A program made the translations under genes and the position numbers. 49,548 bases of DNA from Chloroflexota bacterium (GTDB taxonomy: Bacteria > Chloroflexota > Limnocylindria > Limnocylindrales > CSP1-4): contig PLNK01000050.1 of the NCBI GenBank assembly GCA_003142755.1, positions 2,832 to 52,379 on the forward strand, given 5' to 3'. Numbering within the stretch: the stretch's first letter is position 1; each line of letters starts with the position of its first letter. Under the pieces are notes generated by a model that ran no database searches, was not told the origin of the DNA, and saw nothing but the letters and a program-made list of their open reading frames with translations. Below, in pieces: positions 18,944-28,455 of the stretch.

Positions 18944-20820
18944 TCGTCCAGCGGCTCCGGCTGGGTGGGCGCTCTGTCGCGGCCCAGGAGCATCCTGACC
19001 AGGGTCAGCGAGGCGTTCAGCTCGGGCAGACGGAAGACACGCGCCCACGCCACGTAGACGGCCAGCCCGGCCAGACAACCAGCTGCCAGCTCGAGGAACT
19101 GCGCCACGAACGATGACGGGCCGCCTGTCGCGCTCTCGACGTAGCGCGCCACCAGGTAGGCGGCGGCCGACGCGACGCAGGCCCCCGCCGCGAAGGCAAC
19201 CGCGTGCCGAGCCATTGGCCGCAGGTCGAACCCGATCCGCTTCTCCATGAAGGCGACCAGCAGGATGACCTCTGCCCATGCCCCCAGACCGATGGCGAGG
19301 GCGAGGCCCGCGAGGTGCATGAACGGGAACAGGACAACCGCCGCAATCACGTCGACTGCGACGGCAAGCAGCGCCGCCGTGACCGGCGTTCGGGTGTCCT
19401 TCCCGGCGTAGAAGATCGGAGCCATCAGCGCGATCAGGACGTGCGCTACCAGGCCCAGCAGGAATACTTCGTAGATCGGCGTATACCTGGCGGTGTCCTG
19501 GGACGTGAACGAGCCGTGTTGATAGAGGAACGCGATCGTGGGAGCGGCCAGGACGAGCATGAAGCCCATCAAGGGCACCACCACAAAGAGCAGTAATCGG
19601 AGCGATTGGTCTACCAACATGCGGAACCGCTCGTCATCCCCCCGAGCCACGGCCCGCGAAAGCGGCGGCAGCAGGATGATTCCGAGCGGGACGCCGACCA
19701 GCCCAATTGGGATCTGCAGCGTGGTGAACGCGCTGGTGTAGGCGGTCAGCCCGCCGGGGTCGCCCAGGCTCTGGGCGAAGTAGGTGTTGACCAGGAACAC
19801 GAGCTGCGTGACACCCAGACCCAGGGCGCGAGGGGCCATGAGCTTCAGCGTTTCCCGTACGGCTGGATCGTGAACGTGAAGTTCGGGCTGGTACAGCTGA
19901 GCATGACGAACGGCCCTGGCCTGCGTCAGCACGAGGCCGACCGCACCGACCACGACTCCGATGGCCAGGGCGTAGACGCCCAGCCAGGGCGCAAGCGCCA
20001 CCGCGCATACGATGATCCCGATGTTGTAGACGTTGGGGGCCAGCGCCGGGGCGCCGAAGATGCCGAGCGAGTTGAGGCCGGCGGTCATGACGGCACCGAC
20101 GGCAAGGAGCATCGGCGAGAGAAGCATCACCCTGGTCAAGCCGATCACGAGGTCGAGCTGCGCGGGGTCCTTGGGCTTGGCGATCACCGGAACGATCGCC
20201 GGGGCGGCAATCCACACGACCACGGCGAGGGGAATGAGCGCCAGAACCATGAGGTTGGCAATCGTCGAGATCAGTCGCTTGGCGCGCTCCCCCTCTCCAT
20301 CGGCGAGCAGGGCCGAGGCCACCGGAACCAGAGCCGAGCCAACGGCGCCGGCGGCGACGAGCTGGAAGAGCGTGTCGGGGATCCGAAAGGCGGCATAGAA
20401 GGCGTCCAGGGGCGAGCTGGTGCCGCCGAACTGGGCCAGGAAGACGGCCGTACGGAACCAGCCGATGAGCCGCGAAAGCACCACGCCCGCAACCACGACT
20501 ACGCCGGCCATCGCGATTCCCCGACCCCCGAATCGCGCCGCGGAGGAGACCGAGAGATCGGCTGTGGCCATGTCGGCGGTCAGCACCACGTCCCCCGCCA
20601 CGGCCTCGGGCGGGGGCATTGCCGCGCGGCGGCTGACCAGCGGGGGCCGTACCGCCGGCGACGCCACACGGCCGCGCGACGGCGGCCGAGCCGCGCCGGC
20701 GGCACCGCTGGGGCCGCGCAGCCGGCTCGGTATCCAGTTGCGGGGCTGCCAGCCTCGCTGCCGAGGCGACTCAGGCGTCCCGTCGGGCGAGCCGCTGGGC
20801 GCAGGCTTCTCGAAGCTCAT
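18940..20820 (-). CDS. murJ: MurJ lipid II flippase (MOP superfamily)
   Basis: MurJ flips lipid II across the membrane for peptidoglycan synthesis. After about 110 hydrophilic, Pro/Arg-rich residues, the 626-residue protein has about 14 membrane spans. It includes the family block SRLIGWFRTAVFLAQFG and DAFYAAFRIPDTLFQLVAAGA, and later IPIGLVGVPLGIILLPPLSR. The long N-terminal cytoplasmic extension is unusual; standard MurJ is about 510-550 residues. The ATG at 20820 overlaps the femX stop (ATGA), and an in-frame extension further upstream is out of frame with femX and not real. Confidence 0.93.
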   Translation of the reverse strand: MSFEKPAPSGSPDGTPESPRQRGWQPRNWIPSRLRGPSGAAGAARPPSRGRVASPAVRPPLVSRRAAMPPPEAVAGDVVLTADMATADLSVSSAARFGGRGIAMAGVVVVAGVVLSRLIGWFRTAVFLAQFGGTSSPLDAFYAAFRIPDTLFQLVAAGAVGSALVPVASALLADGEGERAKRLISTIANLMVLALIPLAVVVWIAAPAIVPVIAKPKDPAQLDLVIGLTRVMLLSPMLLAVGAVMTAGLNSLGIFGAPALAPNVYNIGIIVCAVALAPWLGVYALAIGVVVGAVGLVLTQARAVRHAQLYQPELHVHDPAVRETLKLMAPRALGLGVTQLVFLVNTYFAQSLGDPGGLTAYTSAFTTLQIPIGLVGVPLGIILLPPLSRAVARGDDERFRMLVDQSLRLLLFVVVPLMGFMLVLAAPTIAFLYQHGSFTSQDTARYTPIYEVFLLGLVAHVLIALMAPIFYAGKDTRTPVTAALLAVAVDVIAAVVLFPFMHLAGLALAIGLGAWAEVILLVAFMEKRIGFDLRPMARHAVAFAAGACVASAAAYLVARYVESATGGPSSFVAQFLELAAGCLAGLAVYVAWARVFRLPELNASLTLVRMLLGRDRAPTQPEPLDD

Positions 20821-21929
20821 CGGAACCGCCTCGCCAACCGCCACGCCGCTCCAAGCGGGATGTTCGGGGCGAACTCGTGGGCCCGGATCCGGACCACGGG
20901 CGTGGCCCCGAAACGACGCTTGAACATGTACAGATTCCAAAGGGGATGCGTCTGGTCCTGAGGCACGCCGGGAGCGGCTTGCGTATCGACTCCACCCATG
21001 TCGTAGCCCGTGAAGCCCGCGGCTGCAGCCCAGCGGATGATCTCCCACTGCAGCAGGTGGTTGGCGCGAGTGCGGCGCATGTCGGCTCCCTCGCGGGACC
21101 CCGCGGCGAAGTAGACGAGCAGCCGGCCGCTGTGCAGTAGCAAGGCGCCCGTGTCGCGGCCATTGAGGCCCGCGAACCAGAGGCTGGCGACGCGCGACTC
21201 ACCGAGCCGGCGCCACTGCTCGAGTTCGTAGTCGCGGTCGCGAACGATGAACCCTTCGCGCTTGCCCGTGGCCGCGTGAATGTCGTAGAAGTCGGCCAGG
21301 GCAGGCTCGCGGGCTGCCTCGTCGGTCAGGTCGATCTGCTCTGTCGATACGCCGAGCGAGATGGCCCGATTGATGTCGGCGTGGGTGGTGTGCCCCAGCA
21401 GATCGCGCTGGGCCGCCTCAGACGGTTCCAGGGGCACGATCATCGCCGTACGCGAGACCTGGACGTCTCTGGCGGCTGTGTAGAAGCCAGCCGCCTCCAG
21501 GGCCACCGCAGGGGGACTCCCCTCCTCCCAGGTCGGGTCGATCGTGAACGCAACCGAGTGGCGTAGCCGGGCGATGCGCCGGATCCCGTCGAGCGCGGCC
21601 ATGGTGGCTTCCGGCGCGGCGGCCAGCAGGACCGGGCCACGAGGCGCGTAGTGGATCCGGAAGCGATGCAGCGGGCCGCCTCGGCGACCGATGAGAGACC
21701 TCTCCTGGACGGAGACGACTGCGATGGGCAGATCGTCGAGATGGATCACGTAACGCAGCGGAGTCCAGCCGAGGCCCCGCTTCAGTTCGCCCCAGGCGTG
21801 CGACTGAAACGCCTCCCCCGTGGCGCTGCGAACCGCCAGATCGTCCCATGCCGACGGCTGCCAGTCTGTGGCGTCGACGACGCGAACGGCACTGGATACG
21901 TCGATCCGGCCTGTAGGGCTCGTCGCCAA
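20817..21929 (-). CDS. FemAB-like peptidoglycan peptidyltransferase
   Basis: Fem-family enzymes add amino acids from aminoacyl-tRNA to the lipid-linked peptidoglycan precursor. This 370-residue protein has the GNAT-like double fold: FQSHAWGELKRGLGW near residue 41, INRAISLGVSTEQ, FYDIHAATGKREGF, ANHLLQWEIIRWAAAAGFTGYDMGG (split over two short blocks), and LYMFKRRFG near the end. The start is TTG at 21929, with GGAGGAG nine bases upstream. The stop overlaps murJ by four bases, placing a precursor-modifying enzyme and the precursor flippase in one unit. The added residue (Gly, Ala, Ser or other) cannot be told. Confidence 0.88.
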   Translation of the reverse strand: MATSPTGRIDVSSAVRVVDATDWQPSAWDDLAVRSATGEAFQSHAWGELKRGLGWTPLRYVIHLDDLPIAVVSVQERSLIGRRGGPLHRFRIHYAPRGPVLLAAAPEATMAALDGIRRIARLRHSVAFTIDPTWEEGSPPAVALEAAGFYTAARDVQVSRTAMIVPLEPSEAAQRDLLGHTTHADINRAISLGVSTEQIDLTDEAAREPALADFYDIHAATGKREGFIVRDRDYELEQWRRLGESRVASLWFAGLNGRDTGALLLHSGRLLVYFAAGSREGADMRRTRANHLLQWEIIRWAAAAGFTGYDMGGVDTQAAPGVPQDQTHPLWNLYMFKRRFGATPVVRIRAHEFAPNIPLGAAWRLARRFR

Positions 21930-22024
21930 GCTCAGTCACTCCTCCGCTGAGTGGTGCCGCGAGCTGGCGGCACCCTCCGCTGGGATTGTCGCATCCCGCA
22001 GCTCGGTCCTGCCGACGGACCGGC

Positions 22025-24493
22025 TCAGAGGGTGATGATCGTGGCTCCGTCCCCGCCCTCACCCCGCTCACCGGCGCGCCATGACTTCACGAGCGGATGC
22101 CCGGCCGAATGCTCACGGACGGCGTCGCGCAGGGCGCCCGTCCCGAGGCCGTGAATGATCGTGACCTGGTCCAGACCGGCGAGCGACGCATCGTCGAGGT
22201 AGCGGTCAAGGACCTCGAGGGCCTCCTGAACCTTGGCCCCGCGCAGATCGAGCGACGACGCGACGGTGCGGGCCCGCTCGAACTGCAGACGCGAGGCGGA
22301 GTCCGACAACGCGGCCGAAGACGACGCCGACCCCCCGAATCGAGAGCCCCCCGACGCCCCTGCGGATCGAATGGCGTCGTCAACGCCCACGGCAGGTTCG
22401 AGATCCTCGACCGCGACGGTGATCCGCATCCCGCCGGCTTCGAGCGTGGCTCTACGGCCACCCTTCTCGAGCGCGGCGATCCGGCCCTCGGCGCCGGCGG
22501 TTCGGGTGCGAGCCCGCATCCCGACACGCCAGACGATCGGGTCGGCCGATGCTGAGGCCCGGACGGGCGCTGGTTCGGCCTGCGGAAGCTGTTCGAGGTG
22601 GGCATTCGCCCGCGCCAGATCCTCGTCGAGGCTGCGCTGCGTGACAGTCTCGCGCTCGAGCTTGTGGCGAATGCCGCGGACCTCGGCACGAACTTCATCC
22701 ACCACTCGCTCGGCCTCGTCTCGGGCCGTCTTGACCGATTCGTCGCGCTCTCGTCGGGCGCGGCGCCTCTCGTCGTCGGCCGCCGCCAGCGCGGCCCTGG
22801 CCCGCTCCTCGGCGACTCGGGCCGCGGCTAGCGCCTCGGTCGTCTCGAGCTGAGTGGCCTTGATCGAGGCCAGCGTCTCCTCGAACGCCTGCTGCTCATC
22901 GGTCAGGCGAGATCTGGCATCGGTCACTATCGGCACCGGCAGGCCGAGCCTCTCGGCGATCGCAAATGCCTGGCTCTGGCCCGGCAGCCCGATGGTCAGC
23001 TTGTAGGTTGGCCGGAGCGTCTCTACGTTGAACTCGACCGAGGCGTTGCGGGCCTGCGGCGTCGTATGGGCGTAGAGCTTCAGCTCGGCGTAGTGCGTCG
23101 TCGCGGCGATGAGCGCGCCGGATCGGATGAAGTAGTCGAGCAATGCCTGGGCCAGTGCCGATCCCTCGGTTGGGTCCGTACCCGCGCCCAGCTCGTCGAG
23201 CAGGATCAGCTTGTTGGGCCCGGCGGCCTCGACGATGCGGACGATGGACCGCATGTGGCCGCTGAACGTGGAGAGCGACTGAGCTACGGACTGCTCGTCG
23301 CCGATGTCGGCGTAGATGTCGTGGAGGATCGGCAGACGCGTTCCCGTGTCCGCCGGCACGTGCAGGCCCGATTGGTGCATCAAGCTGAGCAGCCCGAGGG
23401 TCCGCAGTGCCACGGTCTTGCCGCCCGTGTTCGGGCCGGTGATCAACAGGGCCGTGTAGTCGCCCCCCAGTCGGATGTCGACCGGCACCACGTGTCCCGA
23501 TAGGCCCGGGTGCCTCGCACCCAGCAGAACGATCTCCGATCGGCCGGTAATCTCGGCTGGTATGGCGTCCATCTCATCGGCAAGTCGAGCCTTGGCGGAC
23601 CAGAAGTCGAAGCGGGCGAGGGCGCCAAGCGTCTCGCGCAGCGGGCCCGTCTGGCCGGCTACCTGGGTCGACAGGTCGTCGAGAATACGTTCGATCTCGG
23701 CCCTCTCGGCCAGCTGAGCCTCGCGCCAGGCGTTCCCCAACTCCACGGCCACCAACGGCTCCACGAAGAGGGTCTGGCCGCTGCCGGACGCATCGTGAAC
23801 GATGCCCTTGACCTTGCCTCGGGAGTCCGCCCGGATGGGGATCACGTAGCGACCTTCGCGCAGCGTGATGATCGGCTCCTGTAGCGAGCCGGCGAGTTCA
23901 CCCGAGTGGATGAACTGATCGAGACGGCTGCGCAGGCGTTCGTAGGCGATTCGCACTGCTCGTCGGAGACCACCGAGGCGCGGCGAGGCCGTGTCGAGCA
24001 GCTCGCCGGTCGGATCGAAGCTCCGCTGCAGTACGTTGCGAAGACTCGGCAAGGCGTGGATCTCGCGCGCTAGATCGCGGAGAAGCGGCCGTCGTTCGGT
24101 GCTCAGAGCGTCGCTGAGACGGGCAGCCGCCTCGAGCGTCACGGCGATATCGATGAATTGGCTGGGGTCCAGCCGGCCGCCGCGAGCCGCCCGCTCGATC
24201 CACGGCTCGATGTCCTTGCTGCCGCCGATCCCAGCTCCCGGATGCCCGGCGAGGAAGGAGCGAGTCTGAGAGGTTTCCTCCAGGCCCCGGGCCACGAGGA
24301 TGGTGTCTGCCGATGGTTCCAGGCTCTCGGCAAGCCGTCGCCCGGGAGGAAACCCGGTGGCGGCGGCGAGACGGGCTCGCACCAGGGGAAACTCCAGCAG
24401 GGCCAGTGAGCGGCGGTCGAGGCCCTCGGACGCAATGGCCGGTGCAGCGGATCCACGCGACTGGCCGACTGGCTGAACTTCCGCCGGTGTCAC
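22025..24493 (-). CDS. mutS2: MutS2 family ATPase/endonuclease
   Basis: MutS2 acts in suppression of recombination and in rescue of collided ribosomes. The 822-residue protein has the MutS core, with Walker A GPNTGGKT near 352, Walker B LLDELGAGTDPTEG near 428, and ATTHYAELK. A long charged coiled coil follows (about 520-630), then a KOW-like region, and a C-terminal Smr nuclease domain with the LDLRG motif near 746 and IIHGLGTGALRDAV. It lacks the mismatch-recognition domain of MutS, as expected. The GTG start overlaps the mpg stop (GTGA). Confidence 0.94.
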   Translation of the reverse strand: MTPAEVQPVGQSRGSAAPAIASEGLDRRSLALLEFPLVRARLAAATGFPPGRRLAESLEPSADTILVARGLEETSQTRSFLAGHPGAGIGGSKDIEPWIERAARGGRLDPSQFIDIAVTLEAAARLSDALSTERRPLLRDLAREIHALPSLRNVLQRSFDPTGELLDTASPRLGGLRRAVRIAYERLRSRLDQFIHSGELAGSLQEPIITLREGRYVIPIRADSRGKVKGIVHDASGSGQTLFVEPLVAVELGNAWREAQLAERAEIERILDDLSTQVAGQTGPLRETLGALARFDFWSAKARLADEMDAIPAEITGRSEIVLLGARHPGLSGHVVPVDIRLGGDYTALLITGPNTGGKTVALRTLGLLSLMHQSGLHVPADTGTRLPILHDIYADIGDEQSVAQSLSTFSGHMRSIVRIVEAAGPNKLILLDELGAGTDPTEGSALAQALLDYFIRSGALIAATTHYAELKLYAHTTPQARNASVEFNVETLRPTYKLTIGLPGQSQAFAIAERLGLPVPIVTDARSRLTDEQQAFEETLASIKATQLETTEALAAARVAEERARAALAAADDERRRARRERDESVKTARDEAERVVDEVRAEVRGIRHKLERETVTQRSLDEDLARANAHLEQLPQAEPAPVRASASADPIVWRVGMRARTRTAGAEGRIAALEKGGRRATLEAGGMRITVAVEDLEPAVGVDDAIRSAGASGGSRFGGSASSSAALSDSASRLQFERARTVASSLDLRGAKVQEALEVLDRYLDDASLAGLDQVTIIHGLGTGALRDAVREHSAGHPLVKSWRAGERGEGGDGATIITL

Positions 24494-25209
24494 GCTTCTG
24501 CCTGCGGCGGTGGCGCCGACAGTCCAGCGGCAGATACCGAAGCATTGCCCGCTACGAAAAACCGCCAGGGGCGACTACGCCACGGCTCGGGCGCGTAGCC
24601 GATACCCACTCGCGGACCCGTGGCCACGATCATCGGCTCGTCGCCGAGTCCCACTTCCAGTCTCAGCTCGGACGCCGTATCGCAGAGGTCCATGCCGCCC
24701 ACGGATGAATCGACGTCCAAGGCCGCGCAGACGAGGCCCGGTCCGGAGGCGAGTCGGTCCGAAGGCAGAGCCCCCACGCGGCGCGTCGCTCGCTCCACGG
24801 CCGCCGAACCCCGGCTGGCACTCCTGGCGCGGGCCCAGCGAACTCTTGCCGAACGCATCTCGTCGAGTCCTGCGGTGGGTTCGAGCGCGCGAATCAGCAA
24901 CGCGGCGGGCCGACCCTCGACTTCGGTGACGACATTTAGACAGTGGTACATGCCGTAGACAAGGTACACGTAGGCGACTCCAGGCGGCCCGAACATGACT
25001 GAGTTGCGCTTCGTCCGGCCGAATCGGGCATGGGAAGCCAGGTCATCGGGTCCGACGTAGGCCTCCACTTCCACAATTCGTCCGGCGCGCGCTTCCGGAC
25101 CACTCCCCATGACCAAGCGTGCCCCGATGAGATGTCGAGCAGCCGTCAAGGTGTCGGCCGCCAGCGACTGGCGCCCGACGAGGCCTCCAGACGCCGAGGA
25201 GACGGCCAT
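24490..25209 (-). CDS. 3-methyladenine DNA glycosylase (AAG/MPG family)
   Basis: This enzyme removes alkylated purines from DNA. The 239-residue protein shows the AAG fold motifs: GRIVEVEAYVGPDD with the catalytic Glu near residue 46, SHARFGRTKRNSVMFGPPG, and AYVYLVYGMYHCLNVV, followed by the RALEPTAG region. The ATG has no clear ribosome binding site. It lies 29 bases after the cvpA stop and its own stop overlaps mutS2, so reinitiation in a cvpA-mpg-mutS2 operon is likely. Pairing with mutS2 makes a small genome-maintenance unit. Confidence 0.92.
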   Translation of the reverse strand: MAVSSASGGLVGRQSLAADTLTAARHLIGARLVMGSGPEARAGRIVEVEAYVGPDDLASHARFGRTKRNSVMFGPPGVAYVYLVYGMYHCLNVVTEVEGRPAALLIRALEPTAGLDEMRSARVRWARARSASRGSAAVERATRRVGALPSDRLASGPGLVCAALDVDSSVGGMDLCDTASELRLEVGLGDEPMIVATGPRVGIGYAPEPWRSRPWRFFVAGNASVSAAGLSAPPPQAEA

Positions 25210-25238
25210 GAGCGGACCAGAGTCAGGTCGTGTACAGC

Positions 25239-25811
25239 TCAGGGGTAGTTCGATACCAGATCGGATGGCAGGAGGCCGGACAGCACATGCACGAATGGCG
25301 GTACGACAGTGTCGTTCAGACCACCGGCGATGTGCGAGTCGTGGATGGCATTCTGTGCGTCGCGGAGCTGCGAGACGTCGCCTGACTTGGGGGACGGCAA
25401 GGTGTATGAGCTGAAGATGATCACGGCCATGATGAGTAGCATCACGCCCTCGATGAGTCCGAGGAAGCCACCTACGACGTCGTCGATGATGGGATGCTCC
25501 GCGGAGATATCGGTCCTCTTGTAGAAGCCCTGGATGAGCACCGAGAAGCCCACGCCCCCCACGCCGAAGATGATCACAAACGCCAACAGTCGGTTGGTGC
25601 CTGTGTCGAACTGCGTCCAGTTGTGGGCCAGGAAGTCGCCCGCCGTATCTCGAGCGTTCGCAGCGAGCAGGAAGGCGAACATGATCGAGATGATCCCCAG
25701 GAGCCGTCGGATGCCACCCTGGGCGACTCCGATGAAGAGGAAGGCGAACAGGCCGACCAGGAAAGCCAGATCGACAAACGGCGCGTTCTTGATGAATCCG
25801 ACGATATCCAC
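25239..25811 (-). CDS. cvpA: CvpA family membrane protein
   Basis: This 190-residue protein has four hydrophobic spans (about residues 13-30, 37-55, 74-95 and 115-136) and the family pattern with VDLAFLVGLFAFLFIGVAQGG at the start, abbreviated here, plus IIDDVVGGFLGLIEGVML. CvpA was first linked to colicin V production, and homologues affect envelope stress in other bacteria; the exact function is unknown. The GTG start follows GGAGG at six bases. It is the first gene of the cvpA-mpg-mutS2 run. Confidence 0.85.
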   Translation of the reverse strand: MDIVGFIKNAPFVDLAFLVGLFAFLFIGVAQGGIRRLLGIISIMFAFLLAANARDTAGDFLAHNWTQFDTGTNRLLAFVIIFGVGGVGFSVLIQGFYKRTDISAEHPIIDDVVGGFLGLIEGVMLLIMAVIIFSSYTLPSPKSGDVSQLRDAQNAIHDSHIAGGLNDTVVPPFVHVLSGLLPSDLVSNYP

Positions 25812-25867
25812 CAGGTACCTCCGCCATGGCGGTGGCTGCCGACCAATCGTGCCGACAAACCGTGGCT

Positions 25868-25897
25868 AGGTTAGCAGTGCTCGTGGCCCGGCAGCAA
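25868..25897 (-). promoter_or_regulatory. Putative promoter of cvpA-mpg-mutS2
   Basis: On the minus strand TTGCTG (25892-25897) and TAACCT (25868-25873) are 18 bases apart, about 57 bases before the cvpA GTG. The infC promoter candidate has the same -35 hexamer and spacing. Confidence 0.4.
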
Positions 25898-25965
25898 CGT
25901 CGGACCGTGGCGATAGTGGGGGCCCACAGGTACCAGTTGCGCTGCGTGACGTTCCGCCGCCAGAC

Positions 25966-28455
25966 CTAGCTCCTGATATGGGCCCCGAGATCGATCTCCA
26001 GACCGGACCTGACCGCCGCCACAGCCGCATCGATCTCCGCCTCCGTGAGGGTCCGATCGTCCGCCCCGAACACGAGTCTGTAGGCAAGGCTTTTCTCTTC
26101 GGCAACAAGCGGAAGGCCACGGTACAGGTCGAATAGCCGCTGGCCCCGAAGCAGACCGCCACCGTGGCGGACAATCGTCGCCTCGACTTCAGCCGCCGTC
26201 CGGCCCTCGTTGACGATGACTGCCAGGTCGCGCTCCACGACCGGGAAGCGCGCGATCGGCTCGACGCGAATCCTTCGAACGGTCGCCCCATCCAGCCCGC
26301 GGATCGCCAGCTCGGCGACGATGACTCGCTGCGCTCTCAGCTCCCACATCTCGAGAGCGTCGGGGTGCAACTCGGCTACGCGGCCAGTGATCGATTCGCC
26401 GTCCGAGCCGGCCTCGGCCGCCAGCGCTCGGCCCGGGTGGAATGGGAAGCCGCGGTTGTCCGGGACGTAGCTGGGAGCCGGCAAGTGCAGCCTACGACAG
26501 ATCATCTCGAGGATGCCCTTGGCGTCATCGAGGTCGTAGGGCCGGGCGGGTCGGTTCCATGCAGCCGGCTCGGCATTGCCGCTGAGCAGCAACGCCAGCC
26601 TGGTCCACTCCCGCGGGGCATCGCCAACCCGGCCGTAGCCCTTGCCGATCTCGAAGATGGCCACGTCCTCGCGACCCTGGCGCTCGTTCAGTGCCAGAAC
26701 GGCGAGCAGGCTCGCCACGATGTGCTGACGCAGGACCGAGTGCTGGCTGGAAAGCGGGTTGGTCACGGCGATCACAGCCCCCGCCGCCGGCTGGGCGATC
26801 GAAAGCCCCTGATCGTCGGGCCACTGGAGTCTGGCTTCATCGGCCGGCGCCACGAGGGCGTGCGTGACCGCCTCGGTCAAACCCGCCCCGGCGAGCGTCT
26901 GTCGAACGGCGTCGCGAACGATTGCGGGCGAGGGTCGGTAGGCCGGCATCAAGGTGTCCGGCAGGTGGCTCGGCGTCGTCTCGTAGCCGCGCACGCGAGC
27001 CACTTCCTCGGCCACGTCTGCCTCGATCTCGAGGTCGCGGCGCCAGGTCGGCACCACGGCGAGCAGAACCTCTTCTGCCCCGGGGTCGATCTCCAGGGGC
27101 TTGGGCTCGACGGCCACTTGGATGCGACTGCCGGCGGGGGCTGGCTCGGTTGCGATGCCGACTCGACTCAGCAGATCGCGCTGCTCCGCGGTCTGGATTT
27201 CAGCGCCGAGCAGCTTGCCGACCCGCGCCGGCCGGAAGGCAAGTCGCGGTGACCCAGGCTCGGTCGGAGCCGTGTCCACGCGCCCGCGGGCGCACGAGCC
27301 GCCCGCCCAGGCCAGAGTTAGCTGCGCGACACGGTCCGCGCCGATTCGAGCGAGACGGAACTCCTGGCCCTTCTCGAAACGAAGGCTCGCCTCGGATCGC
27401 AGAGCGAAGCGATGGCCCGTGCGACGAATGCTGACCGGATCGAAGATGGCCGACTCGATGGCAATCTCGGTGGTGGCGGCGGTTATCTCGCTGTCGGCGC
27501 CGCCCATCACTCCGGCGATGCCGATTGGCCCCCGCGGGTCGGCGATGATCAGCGTGTCCGGCGTCAGCTCGCGCCAGACATGGTCCAGCGTCTCGAGCTT
27601 CTCGCCGGCGGCCGCTAGCCGGACGATGATCGTACCGTCTCGGACGGCGCTGCCGTCGAAGGTGTGGGTCGGCTTGCCCAGTTCGAGCATGACGTAGTTC
27701 GAGGCGTCGACTACGTTGCTGACGGGGCGCATGCCGGCGGCCTGCAGCCGCATCTGGATGGTGTCGGGCGATGGACCGATCTTCGCGTCGCTGATCCAGC
27801 GGCCGACGAAGCGTGTACACAGCTCCGAATCGCGAACCTCCACCTTGAGCCGGTCGCCGACCGGCCCGCCGGCTTCCGAGACGCTGATCTCCGGCCAGCG
27901 GACCGCGGCGCCAGTCGCGGCCGCAACCTCCCGGGCCAGGCCGATCAGGCAGAGGGCGTCGCCGCGGTTGGGCTTGACGTCGACGTCGAGCACGATGTCG
28001 CCATAGAGATCGGAGAGCTGGCGCCCCAGAGGAGTGCCCGGGGGCAGAATCAGAATGCCCTCAGCGTCGGCGGTGATGTGGAGCTCGTCGCCCGAGCAGA
28101 GCATGCCCTCCGAGGCGATGCCCATCTTCTCGGTCCGTTCGATACGGCGCTCGCCGGGCAGCACGGCGCCGGGCAGAGCGACGGGCACGCGCTGGCCGGG
28201 GGCGATGTTGTGCGCACCGCACACGATGTGGAGCGGCTCGCCCGAGCCGATGTTCACGGTCGTCAGATGCAGCCTGTCGGCGTAGGGATGCTTCTCCACC
28301 GTCAGGAGTTCGCCGACGACCACGGAGCGCCAGTCGGCGCCCCACGTCTCGATGCCCTTGACCTCCATGCCGAGCAGGGTCAGCCGCTCGGCCAGCTGTT
28401 CGGGCGTCTGCTGGACGTCGACGTATTCGCGCAGCCAGCTCAGCGGGACTCTCAT
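25966..28455 (-). CDS. pheT: Phenylalanyl-tRNA synthetase beta subunit
   Basis: PheT pairs with PheS in the alpha2-beta2 enzyme that charges tRNA-Phe. The 829-residue subunit starts MRVPLSWLREYVD, followed by an EMAP-type tRNA-binding domain (VVVGELLTVEKHPYADRL), the B3/B4 editing domain, the B5 domain (around LLSRVGIATE), a catalytic-like core and a C-terminal FDX-ACB anticodon-binding domain (RFPVVERDLAVIV). The ATG overlaps the pheS stop by four bases; an upstream in-frame stretch lies within pheS and is not coding for pheT. Confidence 0.96.
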   Translation of the reverse strand: MRVPLSWLREYVDVQQTPEQLAERLTLLGMEVKGIETWGADWRSVVVGELLTVEKHPYADRLHLTTVNIGSGEPLHIVCGAHNIAPGQRVPVALPGAVLPGERRIERTEKMGIASEGMLCSGDELHITADAEGILILPPGTPLGRQLSDLYGDIVLDVDVKPNRGDALCLIGLAREVAAATGAAVRWPEISVSEAGGPVGDRLKVEVRDSELCTRFVGRWISDAKIGPSPDTIQMRLQAAGMRPVSNVVDASNYVMLELGKPTHTFDGSAVRDGTIIVRLAAAGEKLETLDHVWRELTPDTLIIADPRGPIGIAGVMGGADSEITAATTEIAIESAIFDPVSIRRTGHRFALRSEASLRFEKGQEFRLARIGADRVAQLTLAWAGGSCARGRVDTAPTEPGSPRLAFRPARVGKLLGAEIQTAEQRDLLSRVGIATEPAPAGSRIQVAVEPKPLEIDPGAEEVLLAVVPTWRRDLEIEADVAEEVARVRGYETTPSHLPDTLMPAYRPSPAIVRDAVRQTLAGAGLTEAVTHALVAPADEARLQWPDDQGLSIAQPAAGAVIAVTNPLSSQHSVLRQHIVASLLAVLALNERQGREDVAIFEIGKGYGRVGDAPREWTRLALLLSGNAEPAAWNRPARPYDLDDAKGILEMICRRLHLPAPSYVPDNRGFPFHPGRALAAEAGSDGESITGRVAELHPDALEMWELRAQRVIVAELAIRGLDGATVRRIRVEPIARFPVVERDLAVIVNEGRTAAEVEATIVRHGGGLLRGQRLFDLYRGLPLVAEEKSLAYRLVFGADDRTLTEAEIDAAVAAVRSGLEIDLGAHIRS

